NCBI GenBank assembly: GCA_018969405.1
Contig: JAGWYK010000015.1
Location: 1 to 41,087, forward strand
DNA from: Acidobacteriota bacterium
GTDB taxonomy: Bacteria > Actinomycetota > Acidimicrobiia > Acidimicrobiales > Acidimicrobilacustridaceae
Direction: 5' to 3'
DNA: 41,087 bases
The position numbers were made by a program, and so were the translations under genes. A model generated the notes under the pieces. It searched no databases. It was not told where the DNA came from and saw nothing but the letters and a program-made list of their open reading frames with translations. Of this stretch, positions 27,150 to 35,790 are shown in pieces (positions within the stretch are counted from its first letter, which is position 1; every line of letters begins with the position of its first letter).

Positions 27150-28423
27150 CAGGGTTCCTCGGAAGGTGCGGTGGCGGCAACGGTACTGGTGACGGTGCCG
27201 TCGACCAACTGGGTGACGATGGTCTCGCCGGCGTGGACCTCGTCGACATGGCGCAGGATGCGGCCGCTGGCGGTGCGGGTGATGCTCCAACCCCGCGACA
27301 GGGCCCGGGCCGGATCGATGGCGGACACTCGGGCGGCCAGCAGGTCGATGCGACCACCGGCCTGTCGGAGCGCGGTGCGGCCGCTGCGGGCGGAGCGGGC
27401 CGCTGCGGTGTCGAGCCGGTGCTGCTCGAGGGTGACACGGGAGCGGACCGCGGCGGTGGTGTGGCGGATCTGGCGCGACAGACGGGTCTGTTCCTGTTCG
27501 AGCAGTCGCACCGAGGAGGTGGAGATCTCGATCCAGGCGCCCTCGCTGCGTTCGATGGCCTCGAGCTGCAGCTCGGCGATGGCGGCGGCACATGCCGTCG
27601 GTGTCTTGTGGGCACGGTTGGCCACCACATCGGCGACGCTGGTGTCGATCTCGTGACCGATGCCGGTGAACACGGCGACGTCGAGGGCGGCGATGGTGCG
27701 GGCGATGCGCTCGTGATCGAAGGTGGCGAGATCGGTGCGAGCACCGCCACCCCGCACCAGCGCGATGAGATCGACGCCCTCGCGGGCCACGCTGCGGAGC
27801 GCCGCGGCCACAGTGCGCTCGGCCCCGAGTCCCTGCATCTGCGCATCGGCGAACACGATCTCGAAACCGAGACCGCTGTCGTGGAGGGTCTTGAGGAAGT
27901 CGGCCTCGGCGGCGCTGCCGACGGCGGTGACCAGTCCGATCCGACGCGGGGCCATGGGGACGGTGCAGGCACGGTTGCGATCGAGGAGGCCCTCGGTGCG
28001 CAGCAGTGCCAGCACCCGATCACGTTCGGAATCGATCAGTTCCATGGTGAAGGTCGGATCGATGTCCTGCATGGTGAACTGCAGACGGCCGCCCGGCGCC
28101 CAGATCTCGAGCGGTCCCAGGATGCGCACGCGCACACCGTCGTCCATGCGGATGGGACCGGAATCCTTGAAGCGGGCGTTGACCCGGGCCCGGTTCCCTG
28201 CCCACAGCGCCACCGCCAGCTTGGCGATCACCCGGCCGTCCTCGTCGGACTCCACCAGGTCGAAGTACGTATGGTTGTTGCGGCCCTTCTTGAACCCGGA
28301 GATCTCCCCTTCGACCCACACCGATCCTCCGAGCTCGGTGTCGATGGCCCGGCGGGCGGCACTGAGCAGACGACTGACTGTGTACCGGTGGAGGTCGTCG
28401 GTCTCGTCGGGTCCCTCGGTCAT
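27149..28423 (-). CDS. xseA: Exodeoxyribonuclease VII large subunit
   Basis: A 424-residue nuclease subunit. The N-terminal OB fold contains VWVEGEISGFKKGRNNHTYFDL (35-56). The catalytic domain has APRRIGLVTAVGSAAEADF and the conserved VRGGGARTDLATFDHE, then FTGIGHEIDTSVADVVANRAHKTPTACA. A long coiled-coil region (about 285-365) precedes the C-terminal SRGWSITRT segment. It degrades single-stranded DNA in repair. No ribosome site precedes the ATG; TACGGT ends 6 nt upstream, indicating a leaderless mRNA. Confidence 0.96.
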   Translation of the reverse strand: MTEGPDETDDLHRYTVSRLLSAARRAIDTELGGSVWVEGEISGFKKGRNNHTYFDLVESDEDGRVIAKLAVALWAGNRARVNARFKDSGPIRMDDGVRVRILGPLEIWAPGGRLQFTMQDIDPTFTMELIDSERDRVLALLRTEGLLDRNRACTVPMAPRRIGLVTAVGSAAEADFLKTLHDSGLGFEIVFADAQMQGLGAERTVAAALRSVAREGVDLIALVRGGGARTDLATFDHERIARTIAALDVAVFTGIGHEIDTSVADVVANRAHKTPTACAAAIAELQLEAIERSEGAWIEISTSSVRLLEQEQTRLSRQIRHTTAAVRSRVTLEQHRLDTAAARSARSGRTALRQAGGRIDLLAARVSAIDPARALSRGWSITRTASGRILRHVDEVHAGETIVTQLVDGTVTSTVAATAPSEEP

Positions 28424-28429
28424 GGCGGC

Positions 28430-28435
28430 ACCGTA
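28430..28435 (-). promoter_or_regulatory. -10 element of leaderless xseA
   Basis: TACGGT on the minus strand, 6 nt before ATG 28423, in a 35-bp divergent intergenic region. Confidence 0.6.
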
Positions 28436-28446
28436 GCGGTCGCCCG

Positions 28447-28452
28447 TACAGT
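28447..28452 (+). promoter_or_regulatory. -10 element of the leaderless lipoprotein gene
   Basis: TACAGT, 6 nt before ATG 28459 and only 11 nt from the divergent xseA -10. Confidence 0.6.
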
Positions 28453-28458
28453 TCGGTC

Positions 28459-28983
28459 ATGCGAGCGGAACGGTCGGAGGTCCGACGGTGGCGATGGACC
28501 CCCATGCCCGCTCCGCTGATGGTGACGGTGGCCGTGGTGCTGGGGGCGACGGCCCTTCTCGGCTGCAGCGGGTCCGGCGAGGCGCCGCTCTCCACCTCGA
28601 GCAGCGCTCCCTCCACCTCGACCACCATCGTTCCCCCGACGGTGCCCGCCGGGTCCGCCCCGGTCTGCGATCTGCTGGTCGAGACACTCGGTCCCGACGA
28701 GTTGGTGCCGCGTCGGTCCGACAGCTGGCGCGACGAGCGCGAGCGGGTGCTGGTCGACGCCCAGCGCGAGGCCGCACTGCTGCGTCGGGCGGCGACGATC
28801 GCTCCGACCGAGCTGGTCGAGCCCCTCGACGAGCTGGCCGCCCATGCCGAGGGCGTGGCCTCGGCCCTCGCCGCCAGCGCCGATCTGGACGAGGCCCGCC
28901 AGCGACTCGCCGCCCTCGATGATGCCGATGCGGTGCGCGCCGCAGCCGATGCCGTGGCCGCCTGGCGGGACCTGAACTGCTGA
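28459..28983 (+). CDS. Small putative lipoprotein
   Basis: 174 residues. After a charged N-terminus comes a hydrophobic stretch and the lipobox ALLGC (Cys at about 36), then a Ser/Thr/Pro-rich linker and an Ala-rich helical domain (about 68-174) bounded by Cys residues (APVCDLL and the C-terminal LNC), which could form a disulfide. I do not recognise a family. The start is supported by TACAGT 6 nt upstream; the in-frame ATGs further in (residues 16 and 21) would give a shorter, more standard signal. It is divergent from xseA. Confidence 0.75.
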   Translation: MRAERSEVRRWRWTPMPAPLMVTVAVVLGATALLGCSGSGEAPLSTSSSAPSTSTTIVPPTVPAGSAPVCDLLVETLGPDELVPRRSDSWRDERERVLVDAQREAALLRRAATIAPTELVEPLDELAAHAEGVASALAASADLDEARQRLAALDDADAVRAAADAVAAWRDLNC

Positions 28984-29004
28984 GTCGGCCTCAGGCCGAC
29001 CGCG

Positions 29005-29433
29005 TCACTCCTGGACCAGTTCGATCAGGGTGCCGAGCGCGTCCTTGGGGTGGATGAACGCCACGGTGGTGCCGCGGGAGCCGGGGCGGGGAGCGTCGTC
29101 GAGCACCCGGAAGCCCTGGGCCTTGACCGATTCGAGGGCGACGGCGCAGTCGGCCACTCGGTAGCCGACATGGTGGATGCCGGGACCGCCCCGGTTGGCC
29201 AGCCACTTGGCCACTGTCGAGTCGTCACGGGTGGGGGTGAGCAGCTGCACATAGCTCTCGGCCACCTTGAGCAGCGCCTCCTCGACGCCATCGCTCTCGA
29301 CGACCTCACGATGGTCGACGGTGGCGCCGAAGGTGTCGCGGTAGTAGTCGATGGCCGCGCCGAGATCGGGCACCGCGATGGCGATGTGGTCGATCTCGGT
29401 GAGCAGCGGGGTGGGGGCGGCGGATTCGCTCAT
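29005..29433 (-). CDS. mce: Methylmalonyl/ethylmalonyl-CoA epimerase
   Basis: A 142-residue vicinal-oxygen-chelate enzyme that interconverts the 2R and 2S forms of methylmalonyl-CoA, and in the ethylmalonyl-CoA pathway of ethylmalonyl-CoA. Metal ligands are visible at the family positions: His16 (DHIAIAV), His88 (GIHHVGYRV) and Glu139 (TLIELVQE). ATG 29433 has GGAG 5 nt upstream. An ATG at 29481, five bases past the ccr stop, would add 16 unconserved residues. It lies directly downstream of ccr on the same strand, which fits the shared pathway. Confidence 0.92.
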   Translation of the reverse strand: MSESAAPTPLLTEIDHIAIAVPDLGAAIDYYRDTFGATVDHREVVESDGVEEALLKVAESYVQLLTPTRDDSTVAKWLANRGGPGIHHVGYRVADCAVALESVKAQGFRVLDDAPRPGSRGTTVAFIHPKDALGTLIELVQE

Positions 29434-29486
29434 CTGGACTCCGGGTTCGTCGTCGCCGGCTCGTCGGGCGGTGATGGACATGGGGA

Positions 29487-30827
29487 TCAGGCTCCGTGAC
29501 GGCGGAAGGCGGTGATGCGATCCTCGCCCACCTTCTCGCGGAACTCGGGATCGGCGATGCCGAGTCCCTCCGAGGGGGCGAGACACAGCACGCCGATCTT
29601 GCCCTCGTGGAGGTTCTTGTGCACCTGGTAGGCGGCCTCACCGGTCTCGGCCATGGGGTAGACGGCGGAGAGGATCGGCTGGATGCGACCCTGACGGATC
29701 AGATCGTTGGCGGCCCAGGCCTCGGCGTAGTTGGCGAAGTGCGAGCTGACGATGCGCTTGAGCTTCATCCAGAGATGACGGTTGTCGTACTCGATCATGA
29801 AGCCGCTGGTGGCGGCGCAGGTGACGATGGTGCCACCGCGGGCGGCCACGAACACCGAGGCGCCGAAGGTCTGACGGCCGGGATGCTCGAACACGATGTC
29901 GACGTCACGACCGATCATCGAGCGGATGTCCTTGCCGAGACGACGCCATTCGGCCTCGTCCTGGGTGTGCTCGTCGGCCCAGAAGCGGTAGTTCGCCTCC
30001 TTGCGGTCGATGACATGCTCGACGCCGAGATCGTGGAGCAGCGCCACCTTGTCCGGGCTCGAGACCACGCCCACCGGGGTGCCACCACCGTTGAGGATGT
30101 ACTGCACGGCGTACCCACCGAGGCCGCCGGTGGCGCCCCAGACCAGCACGGCATCGCCCTGCTTCATCGGGGCGGCGTTGTTCGACACGAGCATGCGGTA
30201 ACTGGTGGAGTTGCACAGCGCGTTGACCGCGGACTCCTCCCAGGTGAGGTGCTCGGGCTTGGGCATCAACTGGTTGGCCTTGACGATGGAGAGCTCGGCG
30301 AGACCTCCGTAGTTGGTCTCGAAGCCCCAGATCCGCTGGTTGTCGCCGAGCATCGAGTCGTTGTGGCTCGACTGGTCCTGGTCGTCGACATGGTTGCAGT
30401 GCACCACCACGCGGTCGCCCGGCTTCCACTTGCGCACCGCTGATCCGACGCGCAGCACCACACCGGAGGCGTCGGAGCCGACGGCGTGGAAGTCCTGGTC
30501 GTGGCGCTTGCCCCAGTAGCCCTCCCGACCGAGGCGGGTGAGGAAGCCGAAGGTGGGCAGCGGTTCGAAGATGGAGGTCCACACCGTGTTGAAGTTGATG
30601 GAACTGGCCATGACGGCGATGACGGCCTCATCGGGGGCCAGCTCCGGCATGGCGATCTCCTGCACGTGGATCGACTGCCGCGGGTCCTTGTCGGCGGAGT
30701 CCATGCCGGCGAACATCTCCTGCTCCTCCTTGCGCACCACGACGGCCCGGTAGGACTCGGGCAGCTCGAGGGCGGCGAACTCCTCACTGGGAGCACCGGA
30801 GGAGATGAGGTCGAGGATCTTCTGCAT
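29487..30827 (-). CDS. ccr: Crotonyl-CoA carboxylase/reductase
   Basis: A 446-residue medium-chain reductase that reductively carboxylates crotonyl-CoA to ethylmalonyl-CoA with NADPH and CO2. The diagnostic N-terminal extension and INFNTVWTSIFEPLPTF are present, as is the Rossmann loop VWGATGGLGGYAVQYI. The four CO2-pocket residues known from the Kitasatospora enzyme (Asn81, Phe170, Glu171, His365) align with Asn80, Phe169, Glu170 and His363 here. That supports carboxylation over simple reduction. It may serve acetyl-CoA assimilation or make ethylmalonyl-CoA extender units. TACCTT ends 8 nt before the ATG (leaderless type). mce follows on the same strand. Confidence 0.96.
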   Translation of the reverse strand: MQKILDLISSGAPSEEFAALELPESYRAVVVRKEEQEMFAGMDSADKDPRQSIHVQEIAMPELAPDEAVIAVMASSINFNTVWTSIFEPLPTFGFLTRLGREGYWGKRHDQDFHAVGSDASGVVLRVGSAVRKWKPGDRVVVHCNHVDDQDQSSHNDSMLGDNQRIWGFETNYGGLAELSIVKANQLMPKPEHLTWEESAVNALCNSTSYRMLVSNNAAPMKQGDAVLVWGATGGLGGYAVQYILNGGGTPVGVVSSPDKVALLHDLGVEHVIDRKEANYRFWADEHTQDEAEWRRLGKDIRSMIGRDVDIVFEHPGRQTFGASVFVAARGGTIVTCAATSGFMIEYDNRHLWMKLKRIVSSHFANYAEAWAANDLIRQGRIQPILSAVYPMAETGEAAYQVHKNLHEGKIGVLCLAPSEGLGIADPEFREKVGEDRITAFRRHGA

Positions 30828-30835
30828 GGGCGGGA

Positions 30836-30841
30836 AAGGTA
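30836..30841 (-). promoter_or_regulatory. -10 element of leaderless ccr
   Basis: TACCTT on the minus strand, 8 nt before ATG 30827. Confidence 0.5.
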
Positions 30842-30913
30842 GTGGTGGGGACCGGTATCTCCAAGCGGAGCGGTGGCGGCCGGGCCGGCCCCGAGCGCAT
30901 GCGGTGGTTCCGG

Positions 30914-30927
30914 TTACCGACGGGTAA
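30914..30927. promoter_or_regulatory. Inverted repeat, candidate operator between ccr and thiolase
   Basis: TTACC, GACG, GGTAA is a perfect 5-bp dyad. It overlaps TAAGGT (30925-30930), a plausible -10 for the thiolase gene about 90 nt downstream. A TetR- or FadR-type acyl-CoA regulator could bind here; this is inference. Confidence 0.4.
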
Positions 30928-31018
30928 GGTCAGCGGCGAGGGGCGACCCGCCCCGTCCCGGTGCCGAGCGGTCCACCACCAGATCGTCACCATCGTCGAA
31001 CGAGTTCTGGAGGATTCA

Positions 31019-32200
31019 ATGGCTGCGTCGGTCATCCTGGGAGGCGCCCGCACCCCCATCGGGAAGTTGTCAGGAGCACTCGCCGGTTTCGAGGCCACCG
31101 ACCTCGGCGCCATCGCCATCCGGGAGGCGCTGGTGCGCTCCGGCGTGGCCGCCGATCAGGTCGACTACGTGTTCATGGGTCAGGTGCTGCTCGGCGGCGC
31201 CGGCCAGATGACGGCCCGTCAGGCTGCGGTCAAGGCGGGCATCCCGCTGTCCACCCCCGCCACCACGGTCAACAAGGTCTGCCTCTCGGGCCTCAACGCC
31301 ATCCATCTCGCCGATCTCTACATCCAGGCCGGTCTCGCCGACATCGTGGTCGCCGGTGGCATGGAGTCCATGACCAACGCCCCGTACCTGATGCCCGGGG
31401 CCCGCGCCGGACTGCGCATGGGCGACGGCAAGATCGTCGACTCGATGATGTTCGACGGTCTGTTCTGCGCCATCGACCAGATGGCCATGGGCGCCGGCAC
31501 CGAGAAGTACGCCGCCACCCTCGGTCTGGCCCGCGATGTGCAGGATGAACTCGCGTACACCTCCCACGCCCGTGCCGCCAAGGCCCAGGCCGATGGTCTG
31601 TTCGCCGACGAGATCGTCGCCGTCGAGATCCCCCAGCGCAAGGGTGACCCCAAGATCTTCGCCGTCGACGAGGGTGTGCGCGCCGAGACCACCATGGACT
31701 CACTCGGTGCGCTGCGCCCCGCCTTCGACAAGGCCGGCAACATCACCGCCGGCAACGCCTCGCAGATCTCCGACGGCGGATCGGCCGTGATCGTGGCCTC
31801 CGAGGCCGCCGCCGAGCGTCTCGGTGTCACGCCGCTCGGTCGCATCATCGGCTACGGCGAGGTCGCCGGCCCCGATCCCTCGCTGCTCAACCAGCCGGCC
31901 AACGCCATCAATGTGGCGCTGGCTCGGGCCGGTCTGAGCGTCGGTGATCTGGATCTGTTCGAACTCAACGAGGCCTTCGCGGCGGTCGGTGTCGCCTCCA
32001 TGGCCACCCTCGGCATCACCGCCGAGGTCACCAACGTCAACGGTGGAGCCATCGCCCTGGGTCATCCCATCGGCATGTCGGGCAACCGCGTGGCGCTGCA
32101 TCTGCTCCACGAGCTCAAGCGGCGCGGCGGTGGCCGCGGCGCTGCGGCGCTCTGCGGCGGCGGCGGTCAGGGCGACGCCATCCTGCTCGAGACGATCTGA
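31019..32200 (+). CDS. Acetyl-CoA C-acetyltransferase (thiolase)
   Basis: A 393-residue thiolase. The acyl-accepting Cys88 is in NKVCLSG, the NEAFA motif is at 317-321, His349 is in GGAIALGHPIGMSG, and the second catalytic Cys379 is in ALCGGGGQGDA. The sequence is of the biosynthetic/degradative acetoacetyl-CoA thiolase type. GGAGG at 31009-31013, 5 nt before the ATG, fixes the start; the longer open frame upstream lacks such a site. Being divergent from ccr, it probably supplies acetoacetyl-CoA, the precursor of crotonyl-CoA, though a role in beta-oxidation is equally possible. Confidence 0.94.
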   Translation: MAASVILGGARTPIGKLSGALAGFEATDLGAIAIREALVRSGVAADQVDYVFMGQVLLGGAGQMTARQAAVKAGIPLSTPATTVNKVCLSGLNAIHLADLYIQAGLADIVVAGGMESMTNAPYLMPGARAGLRMGDGKIVDSMMFDGLFCAIDQMAMGAGTEKYAATLGLARDVQDELAYTSHARAAKAQADGLFADEIVAVEIPQRKGDPKIFAVDEGVRAETTMDSLGALRPAFDKAGNITAGNASQISDGGSAVIVASEAAAERLGVTPLGRIIGYGEVAGPDPSLLNQPANAINVALARAGLSVGDLDLFELNEAFAAVGVASMATLGITAEVTNVNGGAIALGHPIGMSGNRVALHLLHELKRRGGGRGAAALCGGGGQGDAILLETI

Positions 32201-32236
32201 GCCCCATCCTCCGGCCGGTGCCGGATGTGATTCTCC

Positions 32237-32266
32237 GACGGACCCGGGTGCAGACCCGGGTCCGTC
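32237..32266. terminator. Bidirectional terminator between thiolase and recR
   Basis: A perfect 13-bp stem (GACGGACCCGGGT / ACCCGGGTCCGTC) with loop GCAG between two convergent genes. No U-tract is present on either side. Confidence 0.85.
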
Positions 32267-32313
32267 CGCGTCACGGGTCCGGATCCGAGTGCGCTCGGGT
32301 TCGTCCGGGGTGC

Positions 32314-32916
32314 TCAGTCGATGGTGCGACGACCCTCGAGGGCGCGCCCGAGGGTGAGCTCATCGGCGTACTCGAGATCACCGCCGACGGGCAGACCACT
32401 GGCGATACGGGTGACGGTGAGGCCCAGCGGTTTCAGGAGTCGGCTGATGTACATGGCGGTGGCCTCCCCCTCGATGTTGGGGTTGGTGCACAGGATCACC
32501 TCGGCGATGCCCTCGGGCTCCAGACGGGCGAGGAGCTCGGCGACCTTCAACTGATCGGGACCGATGCCCTCGATCGGACTGATGGCACCCTGCAGCACGT
32601 GGTAGCGGCCGCGGTACTCGCCGGTCTTCTCGACCGCGACGATGTCGCGGGGTTCCTCGACCACACAGAGCACGCCGGTCTCGCGACGGGGATCGGTGCA
32701 GATGGCGCAGGCCTCACCCTCGGAGATGTTGAAGCAGGTCTGGCAGAAGCTCACACGCTCCTTGACCAAGGCGATGGCGTCGGCCAGCCGCAGTGCGTCG
32801 GTGGTGGAGAGCTTGAGCAGGTGGAACGCGATGCGCTGAGCCGACTTGGGACCGACGCCGGGCAGACGACCGAGCTCGTCGATGAGGTCCTGGACCGGAC
32901 CGGCGTACACGCTCAC
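32314..32916 (-). CDS. recR: Recombination mediator protein
   Basis: A 200-residue RecR that loads RecA in the RecFOR gap-repair pathway. A helix-hairpin-helix opens the protein ([20 protein letters not shown]). A C4 zinc finger follows with Cys58, Cys61, Cys70 and Cys73, and then a Toprim domain ([30 protein letters not shown]...[13 protein letters not shown]). The C-terminal Walker-B-like [13 protein letters not shown] is complete. The GTG start overlaps the ybaB stop (GTGA). Confidence 0.97.
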   Translation of the reverse strand: MSVYAGPVQDLIDELGRLPGVGPKSAQRIAFHLLKLSTTDALRLADAIALVKERVSFCQTCFNISEGEACAICTDPRRETGVLCVVEEPRDIVAVEKTGEYRGRYHVLQGAISPIEGIGPDQLKVAELLARLEPEGIAEVILCTNPNIEGEATAMYISRLLKPLGLTVTRIASGLPVGGDLEYADELTLGRALEGRRTID

Positions 32917-33308
32917 CGGTCGGTGCCCGCCGCCGGATCGTCGAGATCGATGATGTCGGAGCCGCCTCCGAACACGCCGCCCAGTGATCCTCCCAGTGAT
33001 CCACCGAGGGCGCCGAGATCCATCGCGGGCATGGCGGAGCGCTGCAGGGCCTCGAGCTGGTCGAAGGCATCGTTGAGCGCGGCCAGCACGAGATCCTCGA
33101 GCAGGTCGATCTCTTCGGGGTCGACGGCGTCGGGGCTGATGGAGACATCGAGGAACTGCATGCCCCCGGTGACGGTGATCTGCACCGCACCCCCACCGGC
33201 GCGACCGATGATCTCGGTCTCGGCGGTGCGGGCCTGAGCCTCGGCCATGCGCTGCTGCATGTCGAGGGCCTGGGACAGCAATGAGTTGATGTCGAACGAT
33301 TCGGTCAT
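32913..33308 (-). CDS. YbaB/EbfC-family nucleoid-associated protein
   Basis: 131 residues. A helical N-terminus ([19 protein letters not shown]), a beta-sheet core ([28 protein letters not shown]) and a dimer helix ([21 protein letters not shown]) match YbaB, a small dimeric DNA-binding protein. The Gly-rich C-terminal tail ([16 protein letters not shown]) and acidic end are longer than in enteric YbaB. It lies between dnaX and recR, as in most bacteria, 15 nt from dnaX and overlapping recR. Confidence 0.92.
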   Translation of the reverse strand: MTESFDINSLLSQALDMQQRMAEAQARTAETEIIGRAGGGAVQITVTGGMQFLDVSISPDAVDPEEIDLLEDLVLAALNDAFDQLEALQRSAMPAMDLGALGGSLGGSLGGVFGGGSDIIDLDDPAAGTDR

Positions 33309-33323
33309 GGGGGCTCCCGGGGA

Positions 33324-35324
33324 TCAGGGTTCGGGGTCGTCGACGAGTTCGGCCCCGGGGAACATGGCGGCCACCCGATCGACGCCGGAGGCGGCCACAT
33401 CCACGGCGTCGTCGAGCTCCGCGATGGTCTGACTGTCGAGGATCTCCTCCTCGACCGGCTCGGCGCGACGGCCGGCCATGGCCCGGCGATCGCCGGGATC
33501 GACGGCGGCACCGTCGACGGCGAGCCGCAGGGTGAGAGGGGTGCCGAAGGCGGCCGACAGTGCCGCCTCGACCTCGGGGCGCAGCTCCTCGCAGCGGGCG
33601 GCGTGCGGGGCGTTGGGCAGTCCGAGCACGGCTTCGGTCCCCTCGATCGCCAGCCAGCGCCCGGCGGTGAAGCGGGGCCGGGCCCGCTGCGACAGCGAGG
33701 GCAGCACCGAGGTGCTCCAGCGCTCGGTGAGGGTGGCGAGATCGGGCGGGGTGCCGCCACCGACCGGGGCGACGGCGGGGGCCGCAGGGGTCGGGCTCGG
33801 CGGTGGGGTGGGGGCGGCCTCGCCGGCGGACTCGGGAGCTGACGCCCCGGTGGCCGGTGTCTCCGGGGCGGGCTGGCGACGGCCGGCGGGACGGGGAGGG
33901 GCCGGACGAGTGGCGGGGCGGGATGGCGCCGCCGAGGCCGCCGGGCGAGCGGCGGGCCGGGCCGATCCGCTGCGCTGGCGCAGCATCTCCCGAGCGCCGT
34001 CGGCGGGACTTCCGCCGGCGGGGATGGGCGGGATCGGGAGGTCCTCGGGGTCATCGGTGGACACGCCCCGGTCGGCTGCTGCCGCAGGCGCAGCAGCAGG
34101 TGCTGCGTCGACGACAGGTTCGGCCGGGGGTTCGGCACCGGCGTCGGCCATCGGTTCGGTACGGGGGCGGGCTGCCGCCGCAGCCGCCCCGCGCGGTGCC
34201 GGGCCCTCAGGGGCTCCTCGGCTGGGTCCGCCCTGTTCGAGACGGGCGAGGCGATCGGCCAGGGCGGCCACCGAGATGTCGGCATCGGCCCGGGTGAGAC
34301 GCACCAGTGCGATCTCGAGCGGGATGCGCGGGTCGAGGGCGTCCTGGATGCCGACGAAGGCGTCGCCGAGCACCTCGAGGGCACGGGTGGCCCCGACGGC
34401 ACCGAGCCGGCCGGCCTGATCGGTGGCGCGGGTCCGGTCGGCCTCGGTGAGCCGGGGGAGCGGCGCGCCGACGGCGGCGAGGAAGACATCGCGGAGGCGG
34501 GCGATGAGCGCCTCGCCGAGCACCCGGGGACTGCGCCCGCGCGCGAGGGCGTTCTCGACGGCGATGAGGGCGCGAGCGGTGTCGCGGCCGCAGAGGGCCT
34601 CGACCAGTTCGTCGACGGCGTCGCCGTCATCGTCGGGCACGCCACCGGCGGCGACCACGCGATCGAGGGCCGAGAGGGTGTCGCGGGCGGAACCCCCACC
34701 CACCCGGAGCACATGGGCGCGCCCTGCGGCGGACAGTTCGAGCTCGGCATCGGCCACCACGAAGTCGACCAGGGCCTCGAGATCGGCGGCGGGCAGCAGC
34801 GTGACCTCGAAATGCTGGGCCCGACTGCGGATGGTGGGCAGCACCTTCTGGGGATCGGTGGTGGCCAGCACGAACACCACATGGTCGGGCGGTTCCTCGA
34901 GGATCTTCAGCAGCGCGTTGGAGGCCGCCGCCGTGAGCATGTGGACCTCGTCGAGGATGTACACCTTGGTGCGTCCCGGGGTGCCGAGGGCGGCGCGGCT
35001 GATGAGGTCACGGATGTTGTCGACGCCGTTGTTGGAGGCGGCGTCGAGCTCGTGGACGTCGAAGCTGGTGCCGGACTCGACCGACAGGCAGGACGCGCAC
35101 TCGCAGCAGGGTTCGCCGTCGATCGGTGCCTCACAGTTGAGGACCTTGGCGAGGATGCGGGCGGTGGAGGTCTTGCCGGTGCCACGGGGGCCGGAGAACA
35201 GGTACGCGTGGCCGACGCGGTCCTCGATGACGGCGTTGCGCAGCGCGTCGACGAGATGCTGCTGGCCCCGGACCTCGCCGAAGCGGCGGGGTCGGTAGCG
35301 ACGGTAGAGCGACTGGTGGGCCAT
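33324..35324 (-). CDS. dnaX: DNA polymerase III subunit gamma/tau
   Basis: A 666-residue clamp-loader ATPase. Walker A is GPRGTGKT (45-52), the zinc site is Cys64, Cys73, Cys76 and Cys79, Walker B is [10 protein letters not shown] (121-130), and [21 protein letters not shown] follows. A long Pro/Ala/Arg-rich linker (about 375-530) leads to a C-terminal domain that probably contacts the polymerase. The ATG at 35324 gives the normal [12 protein letters not shown] start; TAGGCT ends 8 nt upstream with no ribosome site (leaderless). I saw no A-rich slippery site, so a frameshift-made short gamma form is not indicated. It leads the dnaX-ybaB-recR operon. Confidence 0.97.
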   Translation of the reverse strand: MAHQSLYRRYRPRRFGEVRGQQHLVDALRNAVIEDRVGHAYLFSGPRGTGKTSTARILAKVLNCEAPIDGEPCCECASCLSVESGTSFDVHELDAASNNGVDNIRDLISRAALGTPGRTKVYILDEVHMLTAAASNALLKILEEPPDHVVFVLATTDPQKVLPTIRSRAQHFEVTLLPAADLEALVDFVVADAELELSAAGRAHVLRVGGGSARDTLSALDRVVAAGGVPDDDGDAVDELVEALCGRDTARALIAVENALARGRSPRVLGEALIARLRDVFLAAVGAPLPRLTEADRTRATDQAGRLGAVGATRALEVLGDAFVGIQDALDPRIPLEIALVRLTRADADISVAALADRLARLEQGGPSRGAPEGPAPRGAAAAAARPRTEPMADAGAEPPAEPVVDAAPAAAPAAAADRGVSTDDPEDLPIPPIPAGGSPADGAREMLRQRSGSARPAARPAASAAPSRPATRPAPPRPAGRRQPAPETPATGASAPESAGEAAPTPPPSPTPAAPAVAPVGGGTPPDLATLTERWSTSVLPSLSQRARPRFTAGRWLAIEGTEAVLGLPNAPHAARCEELRPEVEAALSAAFGTPLTLRLAVDGAAVDPGDRRAMAGRRAEPVEEEILDSQTIAELDDAVDVAASGVDRVAAMFPGAELVDDPEP

Positions 35325-35332
35325 CGGAGCCG

Positions 35333-35338
35333 AGCCTA
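35333..35338 (-). promoter_or_regulatory. -10 element of leaderless dnaX
   Basis: TAGGCT on the minus strand, 8 nt before ATG 35324. Confidence 0.6.
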
Positions 35339-35463
35339 CTGATCCCCTGTGTCGCACCGTGCCGCCGGAACCGCCGTGCCGCCGGAGTCACCGTGCCACC
35401 GGAGCCTCCGTGCCACCGGATGCGGTCTGCCGCCGGACGCGACGGACCCGCTCCCCCGTGTGA

Positions 35464-35561
35464 CGGTCAGGCTGCCTGCGGCACATCGGAGGTCCTGCTG
35501 AGAGCTGCTGCCTTCCGGCCCTGACCCGGTTCACAGATTCCGATCGCACAGGACCCGACCG
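35464..35561 (-). ncRNA. ffs: Signal recognition particle RNA (4.5S type)
   Basis: The minus strand carries the universal SRP helix-8 core GGGTCAGGGCCGGAAGGCAGCAGC, with the GGTCAGG...GGAAGGCAGCA internal loops and GGAA-type tetraloop bound by Ffh. The flanks pair along a long hairpin: CGGTCGGG with CCTGACCG at the ends, then CCTG/CAGG and ATCGGA/TCCGAT. The whole is about 98 nt, the short bacterial form. Ends are inferred from pairing. Its place upstream of dnaX and next to tRNA-Ser is usual in actinobacteria. Confidence 0.92.
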
Positions 35562-35587
35562 CCACACGCGGAAGCGGGTCGTCCGAC

Positions 35588-35597
35588 AGGGTACCCT
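35588..35597. promoter_or_regulatory. Palindromic double -10 element between ffs and tRNA-Ser
   Basis: AGGGTACCCT reads as TACCCT on both strands. The minus-strand copy (35593-35588) lies about 27 nt before ffs, and the plus-strand copy (35592-35597) 42 nt before tRNA-Ser(GGA). No -35 box is recognisable. Confidence 0.4.
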
Positions 35598-35639
35598 TTC
35601 CGACCGGCACTCCGACCGGCTCGTCCGGACGGAGCCCCA

Positions 35640-35727
35640 GGAGGGGTGCGAGAGCGGCCGAATCGGCACGCTTGGAAAGCGTGTGAGGGGCAACCCTCCG
35701 TGGGTTCGAATCCCACTCCCTCCGCCA
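35640..35727 (+). tRNA. tRNA-Ser(GGA)
   Basis: An 88-nt class II tRNA with encoded CCA. The acceptor GGAGGGG pairs with TCCCTCC. The anticodon stem CACGC/GCGTG has loop TTGGAAA. A long variable arm (TGAGGGGCAACCCTCC) and the T-arm GTGGGTTCGAATCCCAC complete it. Confidence 0.97.
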
Positions 35728-35790
35728 CCGGGATCCGTCCGCGGTCCCGACCCATCACGATCCGCCGTCCCGGCCCATCGGAGGCATCCC

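Noticed and set aside
33324-35324. Programmed frameshift in dnaX
   Set aside because: I saw no A-rich slippery heptamer in this GC-rich gene; a short gamma form is not supported.
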